Assembly: GCF_007665395.1 (NCBI RefSeq)
Contig: NZ_VDND01000004.1
Coordinates: 1 to 64,000 of the forward strand
Direction: 5' to 3'
Length of the DNA: 64,000 nt
Origin: Pseudomonas oryzihabitans
GTDB lineage: Bacteria; Pseudomonadota; Gammaproteobacteria; Pseudomonadales; Pseudomonadaceae
Shown in pieces: positions 1-7,628 of this stretch (within the stretch, counting starts at the first letter, position 1; every line of letters begins with the position of its first letter). Under the pieces are notes generated by a model. The model had not been told where the DNA came from, made no database searches, and saw nothing but the letters and a program-made list of their open reading frames with translations. A program made the position numbers and the translations under genes.

Positions 1-34
1 GTTTCCCCATGTGAGAGTAGGTCATCGTCAAGCG
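1..34 (+). rRNA. rrf: 5S ribosomal RNA, 3' end only
   Basis: The first 34 bases match the 3' end of a Pseudomonas 5S rRNA as I remember it, including GTGAGAGTAGG and the closing strand TCGTCAAGC that pairs with the 5' end of the molecule. Only about 34 of about 116-120 nt are inside the window, so 16S and 23S should lie just before position 1. A strong hairpin follows directly, as expected for the end of an rRNA operon. The exact 3' nucleotide (33-35) is uncertain. Confidence 0.85.
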
Positions 35-46
35 CCTAACACCCAG

Positions 47-84
47 CACCCCCGCTCAGTTCACTCTGGCGGGGGTGTTGTCTT
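47..84 (+). terminator. rRNA operon terminator
   Basis: A perfect 9-bp stem, CACCCCCGC (47-55) with GCGGGGGTG (69-77), encloses a 13-nt loop and is followed by TTGTCTTT. It lies 13 nt past the 5S end, so it is read as the intrinsic terminator of the rRNA operon. Confidence 0.85.
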
Positions 85-157
85 TGGGGCGGAGAAAGTT
101 TGGCTGGGGTGCTAGGAGCGCTTGGGGGCGAAGCCGGCAGGTCAGGTGGCTGGGGTT

Positions 158-194
158 GCCCTCACCCCAACCCTCTCCCCGGGGGGAGAGGGGG
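158..194. repeat. CCCTCACCCC/GGGGTGAGGG intergenic hairpin repeat, copy 1
   Basis: Intergenic hairpin of the form CCCTCACCCCAACCCTCTCC followed by GGGGAGAGGG. The same unit recurs at 9936, 10007, 29780, 29840, 40628, 63828 and 63926, always outside genes. It resembles a REP-type family. The rest of 85-320 shows no convincing gene. Confidence 0.75.
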
Positions 195-320
195 CTAAGA
201 GTTGCTGCGGGGGACTTGAGTGCGGCCTGTTGGCCCCTGTACCTGCTGAGCCCCCAAGAGCAAGAGCAACCATAGCCCGGCTGCGCCGGGCCATGGCCGT
301 GATCAGGACGACCACACAAC

Positions 321-447
321 CGTAGGTTGGGCTGAGCTTGCGAAGCCCAACGTTCGAGCGGTACGTGGGCTAGGGGCTAGGGGCTAGGGGCTAGGGGCCA
401 CGGAGCGGGCCTGGATGTTGGGCTTCGCTGGGCTCAGCCCAACCTAC
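321..447. repeat. composite palindromic repeat (TAGGTTGGG family), copy A
   Basis: The outer ends are inverted: CGTAGGTTGGGCTGAG at the left and CTCAGCCCAACCTAC at the right. Each arm carries a second inner inverted part (GAAGCCCAAC / GTTGGGCTTCG). The middle contains a 7-bp tandem repeat. The same architecture is seen at 40431-40523 and 41933-42029. No ORF is inside. The family is probably non-autonomous and its origin is unknown. Confidence 0.8.
367..397. repeat. 7-bp tandem repeat GGGCTAG x4
   Basis: Four perfect head-to-tail copies of GGGCTAG plus a partial copy lie inside the centre of palindromic repeat copy A. The unit resembles GGGCTGA, which is repeated at 63724-63772. Confidence 0.9.
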
Positions 448-462
448 CAAAACAAAGACATG

Positions 463-490
463 AAAAAGCCCGGCATTGGCCGGGCTTTTT
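463..490 (-). terminator. intrinsic terminator after mksB
   Basis: Stem GCCCGGC (468-474) / GCCGGGC (479-485) with loop ATTG, flanked by A5 on the left and T5 on the right, so it could work in both directions. It lies 17 bp beyond the mksB stop and closes the mks operon. Confidence 0.85.
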
Positions 491-506
491 GCGTTCTGGA
501 GGAGAC

Positions 507-3308
507 TCAGGCGGGTTCGGGCAGGGCCAGGTCGCGTTTGGCGATGTATTTCCAATCCGCTTCGTCGATGTAGATGCCACCGGGACCGCTGCCGCCTTCG
601 AGGTCGATGGCGACCTGGGCGCTGACCTGGGGTTTGACGCTGGCCAGGATGGGCACGAAGCCCAGTTGCTGGCTGGTCTCGATCAGGGCCTGCTGGTTGC
701 GTTCGTCGATGTCGGCGGCTTCGTCCAGGTAGTAGGGCAGGCGGATCTTGGCGGCCTGTTCCCGATCCATCAGGTGCAGCAACAGGTACATGTTGGTCAG
801 CGCCTTGATGGTCATGGTGGTGCCGTTGGAAGCAGCGCCATCGATGTCGGTGTGCAGGATCGGCTGGCCACCCTGCTTGGTGATCTCGAAGGCCAGTTCA
901 AAGAGGTCCTTGAGGCCAAGCTGGTTGCCGTTGGCGGCCACCAGGCGTGCCAGGTATTCCTTGGCGTCCTCGTTCTTCTGGTCCTGGCTGCTGTCCTGAG
1001 TGAGATCAAAGACCGAGAGGGTCTCGCCTTCCTCGTACTGCCCGGCGCTATGGATGATCTGGTCGATGTGCTTGAGGGCATCCTTGTTCGGGGCGAGGAC
1101 GATGCGGAAGCTCTCCAGGTTGGAGACCTGCTTGCGGTTGATCTCGCGGTTGAACAGCTGCAGCTGGTGTTCGAGGTTGTCGTAGTCGCTGCGGATGTTT
1201 CTCAGGGTCCGGGCGATGTCGGTGACGGCGGCGCGGCGGGCCTTGGCCAGGGTCAGGGCTTCGTCCTGGCGATGGGCATAGGCATTGACCAGCAGTTGCA
1301 GGCGGCGCTCGGGATCTTCTTCGTTGTCGAACTTGGCCACGCCCTTGAGCCGGACCTGGGCGTAGAGGGCCTCGATCTGGGTGTCGGCGCGCTGCAGGGC
1401 CTGCCAGGTGTCCTGGTAGTCGTTGAGCAGCGGCAGCAGGTTCTCCAGGGAGTCGTCCACCCCTTCCATGAAGGGCGTGCCCAGGGGCAGGTCGGTGGGT
1501 AGCAGCTGGCGACGCCGCAGGGCGTCGGCCAGGGTGCGGTCCTTGGCTTCCAGGTCGGCCAGTTGGCGACCAATCAGTTGCAGCTTGGCGGAGAGTTGCT
1601 GGACGCGTTCGGTGAAGGCATCACCGGCGCGGCGCAGTTCGTCCTGGGCGGCTTCCAGCTGAGCCAGCTGTTCGAGCTTTTCGTTTTCCTCAGCGCTCAG
1701 GGTCTGGCAACGGCGGAAGCCTTCCAGGGCCTTCTGGGCATCCAGCACCTGATGGTACAGGGCCTCGGCCTGGGCCTTACTCGCCTGGCGGTCGGCGCTG
1801 ACGCCCTGCTGGGCCTTGAGCTGCTTGAGTTCGCGATCCAGACGATCCTTCTGATCACGCAGGGTAGCACGGTCGGCCAGGGCCTGGAGGGTGGGCGGCT
1901 CGATGCCCGACAGGTCGAGGGACAGGCCGGGGAGTTCGAAGCGGTCACCCTGGAAACCTTCCAGTATCCCTTCGAGGGTCTTCAGCCAGCTGCCGTCCTC
2001 GGCCAGTTCGACGCCCTTGGGACCCAGCGGCAGGCTGAACAGCTGGCCATTGAACAGGCGCATCAGGCGGTCGACATCGGCCTGGCTGAATTCCTCGCGC
2101 AGGCGGGCGTAGCTGTTGTTGTCGGCGTGGTCGAGTTGCTGGCGCAGGCCCTTGAGACGTTGTTCCAGTTCGCGGACGCGCTGGTCGAGGTCTTCGCTGC
2201 TGAACTGCCGCGACTGGGAAAGGGCGCCGGCCAGTTCGTCATGGGCGTCCTTGGCCGCCAGGAGCTGGGCTTCCAGGGGCGCGGTGGAGTCCACCAGGGC
2301 GAAGCGGTGCTTGAGCTGGGCCAGTTCGGCCAGCCAGCGCTGCAGGCCGCTGATCTCGCGTTCCAGGCGCATCAGCTCGTTGGTGCCGCTACGTTGGTTC
2401 TGCTGCAAGCTGTCCTGCTCCTGGCGGTAATGTTCGCTCTGGGCCAGGAGTTCGTCGCGGCGGTCGAGGGCGTAGTGTTGCCAGGTGCCGAGCAGGCTAT
2501 CTAGTAGCGGCGAGAGGCGATGCAGCTTGCCTCTCAGGCGGTCGCGCTGTTCGACGCCGTTGGCCAGGGCTTCCACCAGGGGACCGGCGGCCACCAGGGA
2601 CTGGTAGTCCTGCTCCATGCGGCGCACGTCGCGGAAGGCTTCTTCGCAGGCGGCGATGTAGTCGACGCTGCCGGATCTCAGGCTGTGCTCGAAGGCGTCG
2701 AGGAACAGCTGCTTGAGCTTGGCCGCGGTGATCTCGCGCATATGCAGCAGGTTGATGAACAGGGCGCGGAAGGTCTTGAGGCTCTGCTCGCTGGTGGACC
2801 TGAGCGGAATGAGGGTGAGGTCCAACGGGATGCTGGTGTGGCCGCCGACCAGCAGCCGGCGCAACTCCTCGGGCTTGACCTCGTAGGCCTTGAGGCCGGC
2901 GCGTTCCAGGCTGGCGAAGAGTTCGCGCTGGCGCAGGCAGGCGCCGTCGCGCTGGTAGTGCGCCAGATCCAGCTCGCCGGCATAGGCGAAGAACTGGTGG
3001 CCGAAGCCGCCGCCCGGGCCGCGTCCGGCCACGCCGATGACGTGGGGGCCATGGGCCAGGCGCAGTTCGATGAGGATGTAGCTGGTGTCGGTGGCGAAGT
3101 AGAACTTGCGCGACTGTTCGTTGCTGTACTTGCCGAAGCTCATGTCGGAGAGCCGCGCCAGGATGGGGAATTGCAGGGCGTTGATCGAGGCGCTCTTGCC
3201 CAGGTTGTTGGCGCCGTAGACCGACAGCGGCTGCTCCAGCGGGAACAGGCCCAGGCTGTAGCCGGCGGTGTTGAGCAGGGCGAAGCGGCTGATGCCGTAG
3301 CGGATCAT
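507..3308 (-). CDS. mksB: MksB, SMC-like ATPase of the MksBEF condensin
   Basis: A 933-residue SMC-like protein. The Walker A motif GANNLGKS is at residues 32-39. Long heptad-rich coiled-coil stretches fill roughly 200-650. The C-terminal head holds a signature-like SNGTTMT (827-833) and a Walker B, LPYYLDEA, with D862-E863. In the MukBEF-related Mks complexes this subunit dimerises, binds DNA and hydrolyses ATP to organise the chromosome. ATG overlaps the mksE stop (ATGA), so the two are translationally coupled. It is the last gene of mksF-mksE-mksB and is followed by a terminator. No MksG/JetD nuclease gene follows, which favours a chromosome-maintenance Mks over a plasmid-defence (Wadjet) version. 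Confidence 0.93.
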   Translation of the reverse strand: MIRYGISRFALLNTAGYSLGLFPLEQPLSVYGANNLGKSASINALQFPILARLSDMSFGKYSNEQSRKFYFATDTSYILIELRLAHGPHVIGVAGRGPGGGFGHQFFAYAGELDLAHYQRDGACLRQRELFASLERAGLKAYEVKPEELRRLLVGGHTSIPLDLTLIPLRSTSEQSLKTFRALFINLLHMREITAAKLKQLFLDAFEHSLRSGSVDYIAACEEAFRDVRRMEQDYQSLVAAGPLVEALANGVEQRDRLRGKLHRLSPLLDSLLGTWQHYALDRRDELLAQSEHYRQEQDSLQQNQRSGTNELMRLEREISGLQRWLAELAQLKHRFALVDSTAPLEAQLLAAKDAHDELAGALSQSRQFSSEDLDQRVRELEQRLKGLRQQLDHADNNSYARLREEFSQADVDRLMRLFNGQLFSLPLGPKGVELAEDGSWLKTLEGILEGFQGDRFELPGLSLDLSGIEPPTLQALADRATLRDQKDRLDRELKQLKAQQGVSADRQASKAQAEALYHQVLDAQKALEGFRRCQTLSAEENEKLEQLAQLEAAQDELRRAGDAFTERVQQLSAKLQLIGRQLADLEAKDRTLADALRRRQLLPTDLPLGTPFMEGVDDSLENLLPLLNDYQDTWQALQRADTQIEALYAQVRLKGVAKFDNEEDPERRLQLLVNAYAHRQDEALTLAKARRAAVTDIARTLRNIRSDYDNLEHQLQLFNREINRKQVSNLESFRIVLAPNKDALKHIDQIIHSAGQYEEGETLSVFDLTQDSSQDQKNEDAKEYLARLVAANGNQLGLKDLFELAFEITKQGGQPILHTDIDGAASNGTTMTIKALTNMYLLLHLMDREQAAKIRLPYYLDEAADIDERNQQALIETSQQLGFVPILASVKPQVSAQVAIDLEGGSGPGGIYIDEADWKYIAKRDLALPEPA

Positions 3309-3994
3309 AGGTCGAACTCCCGTTCTGCGGCGATGGCGCGGGCCAGGGCGGCCTCTTCGTCATCCTCGCTGCCTTCCTCGTTAGGGCTGTCCTCGTCCAG
3401 GCCGTCTTCGTCACCGGCGAGGGTCGGCGCCGGTAGCGGCAGGTCGCTGGCGTGCAGGCTCGCGGCCAGGTCACGGTCCTGCTGCACGGCCAGGCAGACG
3501 TCGAGGAAACGGTGCATGGGTGGCAGGAAGCGGTAGCTGCCATTGCTGTCCAGGGCGAAGCCGAGCTGGGTCAGGCGGCGCAGGATCTTTTCTTCCAGCT
3601 CCTCCTGGGTGGTGACCTCGGCCTGCAGGAAGAGGTCGCGGTACTTGTCCAGCAGCGCCGGCAGTTCGGGACGGCCGAGGGTGCCGCCGTCGAGCACGGC
3701 CAGGGGATCGCGACCCTGGTCGGCGAGGTGCTCTACCAGGATGAAGGTGAACAGCGCCAGGCGCTGGGCGGTCTTGTTGACCTGGGCGCCCATCTGCTCG
3801 GGGACGAAGTAGTAGAAACCGCGCGGATCGCAGACCAGCTCGAAGCCGAGGGCGCGGAACAGGGCGCGGTACTGGTCCTGCTGCTGGCTGAGCTGGGCGT
3901 AGCACTCGGGCTCGCTGCGCGACAGGTGATAGCCCTTGAACAGCTCGCGGAAGATGGGCGCGAGCTGGGTCATTTCGTTGAGATCAAGTTGCAT
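3305..3994 (-). CDS. mksE: MksE, condensin accessory subunit
   Basis: About 229 residues with the MksE-type start (MQLDLNEMTQLAPIFRELFK) and a winged-helix-like body. In Mks complexes MksE binds the kleisin MksF and regulates its contact with the SMC subunit. The last 45 residues are very rich in Glu and Asp and look disordered. The start at 3994 is chosen because family members begin at the M-x-LDL segment; a start 6 bp upstream (4000) is equally open. The beginning overlaps the 3' end of mksF and the stop overlaps the mksB ATG, so the three subunits are made from one coupled mRNA. Confidence 0.9.
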   Translation of the reverse strand: MQLDLNEMTQLAPIFRELFKGYHLSRSEPECYAQLSQQQDQYRALFRALGFELVCDPRGFYYFVPEQMGAQVNKTAQRLALFTFILVEHLADQGRDPLAVLDGGTLGRPELPALLDKYRDLFLQAEVTTQEELEEKILRRLTQLGFALDSNGSYRFLPPMHRFLDVCLAVQQDRDLAASLHASDLPLPAPTLAGDEDGLDEDSPNEEGSEDDEEAALARAIAAEREFDL

Positions 3995-5246
3995 GGGCAT
4001 CGCTCGCGGGGGATCGGGCGGCCAGGGCGTAGGAGCACAGGCTGACGCGGTGTTCGAGGGTGTCGTAGTGGCGGCGGTCCAGGCGCTGGCGCTGGAAGCG
4101 CGCATCGCGGGACAGGCGCGAGAACCAGTAGAGCAGCTCGTCGGTGTCGCCGGCCGGTTCCTGCTCCAGCAGCCAGGTCATGAGATCGGGCAGCGGCAGG
4201 GCGTCCTGGCAGAGGTCGAGCATCTCGCGGGCGGTACGAGGCGCGGCGGGGCGCTCGGCGTCCCGTTGCCGATTGCTCTGGCTGGGGAAGCGCGCCGGCT
4301 TGGGTTCGAAGCGGGCCAGGGCGTAGACGTAGCTTTCCACCTGGGCGGCGCTGCCGAGGAAGACGCTTTGCGGCCGGCTGAACAACGGCAGGGCGGCCTG
4401 GGGCACGGCGTCGAGGCCCTTGCGGCGGATGGCGGCCAGGGCCAGGGCGGCGCCGCGGGTGACGGCGTTGTGCCGGCGCGCCTCTTCGCGCAGCGGCAGC
4501 AGCAGTTCGCGGGCGCGTCTCAGGGCCAGCTGGGCGGCATTGTGCATTTCCAGGATGCGCGCCTGGGTGCGCAGCAGCAGGTCGTCGTCGACCAGGTGAC
4601 CGAGGCGCTGCTGTTCGCCCAGCAGGTGCAGCAAGACCTGTTCGACCCGGTGTACGCCGCGCTCGAAGGCGCCATCGGCGGCGACCAGCTGGATCATCGG
4701 CTCGACATATTCGTCCCAGGTGGCCAGCACCTCGGCGTAACGCTGGCGCAGGGGGATCTGGCGATCGCTGGTCTTGGCCCGTTCGGCAACGCCTTCCAGG
4801 GCGTGGCCGTCGTTGGCCAGCTTCTTGAGGACGTCGCGCACGCGCATGTCCAGCAGCCGCAGCTGGCGGGCCAGGTCCGGGCCGTCGCGGTTGTCGAAGG
4901 CCTCGCGGATATGGCCGGCGAGGCGCTCCAGGTGGCGCAGGTAGGCCTCGATCTCCAGGCACAGGCCGAGGCGGTGCTCGCGGCGCAGGTAGCCGAGGAA
5001 GTCGTGGATCTGACCGTTGAGTTCGAAGCGATTGGGGCTCTTGGCCACTGGCACCAGGATGTCGAGGCGGATCCAGGTGTCGAGCAGGGCGGTGAGGTCG
5101 GCCGGCGTGCGCTCGGGCAGCTGTTCGGCCAGGCGGGCGCGCAGCTCGGCCAGGCCCAGGGTGCCGCTGTCGAAGTGGGCACACAGCGGATCGATGAGGT
5201 GCCAGTGTTCGGCAAGGGTACGCAGGACGCGTTTGGGGTCGATCAT
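3984..5246 (-). CDS. mksF: MksF, kleisin subunit of the Mks condensin
   Basis: A 420-residue kleisin-type subunit, first gene of the operon. It begins MIDPKRVLRTLAEHW and has an N-terminal winged-helix-like region followed by mostly helical sequence with several Arg/Leu-rich amphipathic helices. By family knowledge the kleisin bridges the heads of the MksB dimer and recruits MksE. The ATG at 5246 is the first start preceded by non-coding sequence; about 160 bp separate it from the divergent gene at 5406, so the operon promoter should lie there. No terminator or other gene interrupts mksF-mksE-mksB. Confidence 0.87.
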   Translation of the reverse strand: MIDPKRVLRTLAEHWHLIDPLCAHFDSGTLGLAELRARLAEQLPERTPADLTALLDTWIRLDILVPVAKSPNRFELNGQIHDFLGYLRREHRLGLCLEIEAYLRHLERLAGHIREAFDNRDGPDLARQLRLLDMRVRDVLKKLANDGHALEGVAERAKTSDRQIPLRQRYAEVLATWDEYVEPMIQLVAADGAFERGVHRVEQVLLHLLGEQQRLGHLVDDDLLLRTQARILEMHNAAQLALRRARELLLPLREEARRHNAVTRGAALALAAIRRKGLDAVPQAALPLFSRPQSVFLGSAAQVESYVYALARFEPKPARFPSQSNRQRDAERPAAPRTAREMLDLCQDALPLPDLMTWLLEQEPAGDTDELLYWFSRLSRDARFQRQRLDRRHYDTLEHRVSLCSYALAARSPASDAHAT

Positions 5247-5405
5247 GGTGGGGAACCGCACCAGGCAAAAGCGCCATTGTACTCCAGACGCCAGAGCCTT
5301 CGATGTGACCGCGGTGGGACCGATGGGCAGCGCGGCCTTTCGATCCGGGACGATCCGCGCGACAATGCCGCCCCGAATCGCTCCTGCGAATCCCAGGATC
5401 CGCCC

Positions 5406-6236
5406 ATGCCCGACCCCGCCGCTTCCGCCAGCCCCTCGCTCGCCGCCGAGACGCGTCGGCGCGCCTATCTGCAGGCGCTGCAGCTGGATGTCTGGGTGCC
5501 GCGCACGGCCTTGCCTTTCGCGGCGCCTTCGCGGCCGGAAGCCTTGTGGGTAGCGGAGCCGGAAGAGTCGCCCGTGGTGGCGAGGGTGGTACGCCCGGAG
5601 CCGGCGGCCAAGGCGGCTCCAGCTGCGGCGGTGGTCGAGGCGCCGGCGGTGGCTCGGCCGCGAATCGAGATTCCGCGGCCCGGCCTGGTGAAGCCGGCCG
5701 CGACCGCCGTGGTAGAGCCGGAGCCGGAGCAGGCGCCTCCGCCAGCACGGGAACCGGCGCCGCGTTTCGCCCTGCAGCTGTTGCAGGCCGGACGCTGCCT
5801 GCTGCTGCTGGAATTGCCGACTGGGGACACCCTGGGTTCGCGCGATCCGGCGGCACTGCTGCTCAAGGATCTTCTGCGCGCCGCCGGCCTGCCGGATGCG
5901 CCGAAGATCATCAGCGAGGAGCCCATCCGCTGGCCGCTGCTGAACAGCGGTCAGCTCGATCAGGGGCCGGCGGCGGCCTGCGAGTTCGTGCAGAGCTATG
6001 TGTCCGGGCACCAGGAGCGCCTGGGCGAAGGCCTGGGGCTGTGGTTGATCGGCGTGGCGGCACGCCGGTGCGCCGGGGTCGAGGACCTGCAGGCGACCGG
6101 CGTGGAGCAGGAGACGGTAATGGGCGCAGCCTGGCTGGTGCCGGGACTGGATGTATTGATGGAAGAGCCGGCCGCCAAGGCCGCGCTCTGGCAAGCCATG
6201 CGCCCCCTGCGGCGCCGCTGGATGGAACAGCAATGA
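5406..6236 (+). CDS. Ala/Pro-rich protein of unknown function upstream of rimI
   Basis: A 276-residue protein I cannot assign with confidence. Residues 1-60 are polar, about 60-135 are rich in Ala, Pro, Val and Glu and look disordered, and 135-276 form a compact Leu-rich region. No signal peptide or membrane segment is visible. Pro/Ala-rich segments like this are sometimes auto-annotated as TonB, but there is no N-terminal transmembrane anchor. It overlaps rimI by ATGA and so is cotranslated with it. Divergent from mksF. A similar unknown gene next to rimI is common in Pseudomonas as far as I recall. Confidence 0.75.
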   Translation: MPDPAASASPSLAAETRRRAYLQALQLDVWVPRTALPFAAPSRPEALWVAEPEESPVVARVVRPEPAAKAAPAAAVVEAPAVARPRIEIPRPGLVKPAATAVVEPEPEQAPPPAREPAPRFALQLLQAGRCLLLLELPTGDTLGSRDPAALLLKDLLRAAGLPDAPKIISEEPIRWPLLNSGQLDQGPAAACEFVQSYVSGHQERLGEGLGLWLIGVAARRCAGVEDLQATGVEQETVMGAAWLVPGLDVLMEEPAAKAALWQAMRPLRRRWMEQQ

Positions 6237-6685
6237 ACGATGCGGTGCGCTTTCGGCGGATGACCGAAGCCGATCTGAACACGGTATTGAAGATCGAATA
6301 CCAGGCCTTCAGCCACCCCTGGACCCGCGGCATCTTCCTGGATGCGCTCAAGTCCTACGACTGTTGGGTGATGCTGGTAGGTGACCAGCAGGTGGGGCAC
6401 GGGGTGATCAACGTCATCCTCGACGAGGCCCATCTGCTCAATATCACGGTCAAGCCGGAGAACCAGGGGCGGGGTCTCGGCCTGCAGCTGCTGGAGCACC
6501 TGTTGCTGGAAGCCCGCCGGGCCAAGGCCAACGAGTGCTTCCTGGAGGTGCGGGCCAGCAACCAGGCGGCCTATCGCCTGTACGAACGCTATGGCTTCAA
6601 TGAAATCGGCCGCCGGCGGGACTATTACCCCGCGGTCGGCGGCCGGGAAGATGCGCTGGTGATGGCCTGTACGCTGCTGGACTAG
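6233..6685 (+). CDS. rimI: RimI, ribosomal protein S18 alanine N-acetyltransferase
   Basis: A 150-residue GNAT acetyltransferase. The acetyl-CoA pyrophosphate-binding loop is seen as ENQGRGLGLQLLEHL (about 81-95), after the beta-bulge strand LLNITVKP. The late motif NQAAYRLYERYGFNEIGRRR followed by DYYPA is typical of RimI. It acetylates the N-terminal Ala of S18. Start overlaps the upstream stop. The stop codon lies inside a palindrome that looks like a terminator, directly followed by a small mobile element. Confidence 0.95.
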   Translation: MNDAVRFRRMTEADLNTVLKIEYQAFSHPWTRGIFLDALKSYDCWVMLVGDQQVGHGVINVILDEAHLLNITVKPENQGRGLGLQLLEHLLLEARRAKANECFLEVRASNQAAYRLYERYGFNEIGRRRDYYPAVGGREDALVMACTLLD

Positions 6686-6702
6686 GCCTGCAGCAGGCCT
6701 AG
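6682..6702. terminator. palindrome at the rimI 3' end
   Basis: Stem CTAGGCCTG (6682-6690) / CAGGCCTAG (6694-6702) with loop CAG. It includes the rimI stop codon. Before the mobile element inserted, it would have stood directly between rimI and the convergent gene ending at 6968, so it may have terminated both. No T-run now follows because the insertion replaced the flank. Confidence 0.6.
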
Positions 6703-6703
6703 T

Positions 6704-6966
6704 TGTGATCTCTCAGTAGGTTGTTCATCCGGGGCATTCCCGGAATTCTGGAAGCGCGACCAACACAGCCTTCCAGGAGCCCCGGATGAACCTGCATAAA
6801 CATGCCCGTCTTACCCCTCGAGGTCGAGCCCTTCTCGTACAACGCATGCTCACTGGGCTGCGTGCCGAGGATGCAGCACAAGCGGCGGGAGTCAGTGTCC
6901 GTACGGCCTACAAACCGCCCATCAGTCGGGCTCCGTTGCCACTGAACAACGTACTGGGTTTACACA
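6704..6966 (+). mobile_element. internally deleted IS481-family element with intact ends
   Basis: The 24-bp ends at 6704-6727 and 6943-6966 are imperfect inverted repeats (both start TGTG and share GTTGTTCA). The element is flanked by perfect 6-bp direct repeats CCTAGT at 6698-6703 and 6967-6972, the expected target duplication. Inside is only the beginning of an IS481-type transposase gene joined directly to the right end. It is therefore a 263-bp non-autonomous derivative that may be movable in trans by a full-length relative. Confidence 0.9.
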
Positions 6967-6971
6967 CCTAG
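6786..6971 (+). pseudogene. IS481-type transposase, N-terminal remnant
   Basis: Begins MNLHKHARLTPRGRALLVQR and continues through an AAQAAGVSVRTAYK helix-turn-helix, the usual N-terminus of IS481 transposases. The similarity ends at about 6914; the following codons (PPISRAPL...) come from the right end of the element, and the stop TAG is supplied by the target duplication. The DDE catalytic domain is missing entirely. Not functional as a transposase, although a 61-residue DNA-binding fragment could still be made. Confidence 0.88.
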
Positions 6972-7501
6972 TGGTCGGCGCGTTTTTCGTTCAGATCCAG
7001 GGCGGCGTCGCCGGCGAGGTCTTCGTCGCTGGCATCCAGGTCGGCGTAGTGGGCGTCCCGCTGCGTTTCGGCTTCGTTGGGCTCGCTGGCATCGCCGTCC
7101 CAGGCCTGGCCATCCAGCGGGTGGCTGCGCCCCAGTTCGGCTTCGTCCTGGCCTGAGCCGCCGCCAATGTCGCTGTCCTCGACCACGCTCAGCTCCTTGT
7201 CGTTGGGCCAGGCGTCGCCATAGTCGGTCGGGGAGCGCGCGCCGGTCTCGTCCAGCAGGGTTTCCGGGCTGGCATCGTCCATGGTCGGCTGGTGATCCAG
7301 GGTCTCGCCGCCGGTCAGGCCGGCCTGGCGGACGCGCTCCTCGGGGAATTGCCCTGCGTAGTCACGCTCGTCCATCTCGTCGCCGGCACGGCCCTGGCGG
7401 TCGTCCTTGCGGTCGCTGAAATCGAGTTCGCGCATGTCGCCCATGCGGTCCTGGATGTCGTCGATCTCTTCGGGCGTCTTGGTGATGTCGGGCTTGTTCA
7501 T
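6968..7501 (-). CDS. acidic, low-complexity protein of unknown function
   Basis: A 177-residue very hydrophilic protein with many Asp, Glu, Gly and Arg residues, almost no hydrophobic core, no Cys, no signal peptide and no membrane segment. It looks intrinsically disordered. I do not recognise a catalytic motif; similar acidic Pseudomonas proteins carry vague kinase/phosphatase labels that this sequence does not justify. GGAGA precedes the ATG at 7501. It is divergent from otsB, which hints at a stress-linked role by context only. Its stop TAG lies in the CCTAGT target duplication of the neighbouring mobile element, so the last codons may have changed on insertion. Confidence 0.75.
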   Translation of the reverse strand: MNKPDITKTPEEIDDIQDRMGDMRELDFSDRKDDRQGRAGDEMDERDYAGQFPEERVRQAGLTGGETLDHQPTMDDASPETLLDETGARSPTDYGDAWPNDKELSVVEDSDIGGGSGQDEAELGRSHPLDGQAWDGDASEPNEAETQRDAHYADLDASDEDLAGDAALDLNEKRADH

Positions 7502-7628
7502 GGTGGTCTCCAAAGGCTTGGCTGCTAGAGCGTCTCCCTGATTCCGACTACGAGCCGGCGGGCGGAATTCCTCCGCGCCGCCGGAAGGTGTGAACGAACC
7601 ATACGGTGACCCGGCAGTCGTACCTTCC

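Noticed and set aside
489..2504. Long plus-strand frames inside mksB
   Set aside because: Shadows of the SMC coiled coil; mksB has intact Walker motifs and normal length.
507..5246. Wadjet (JetABCD) plasmid-defence system
   Set aside because: No JetD/MksG gene next to the three subunits; the operon ends with a terminator.
3936..5405. Upstream extension of the 5406 gene through mksF
   Set aside because: The extension is antisense of mksF; the ATG at 5406 starts after the divergent intergenic region.
5406..6236. TonB energy-transducer label for the Ala/Pro-rich protein
   Set aside because: No N-terminal membrane anchor and no TonB C-terminal domain pattern.
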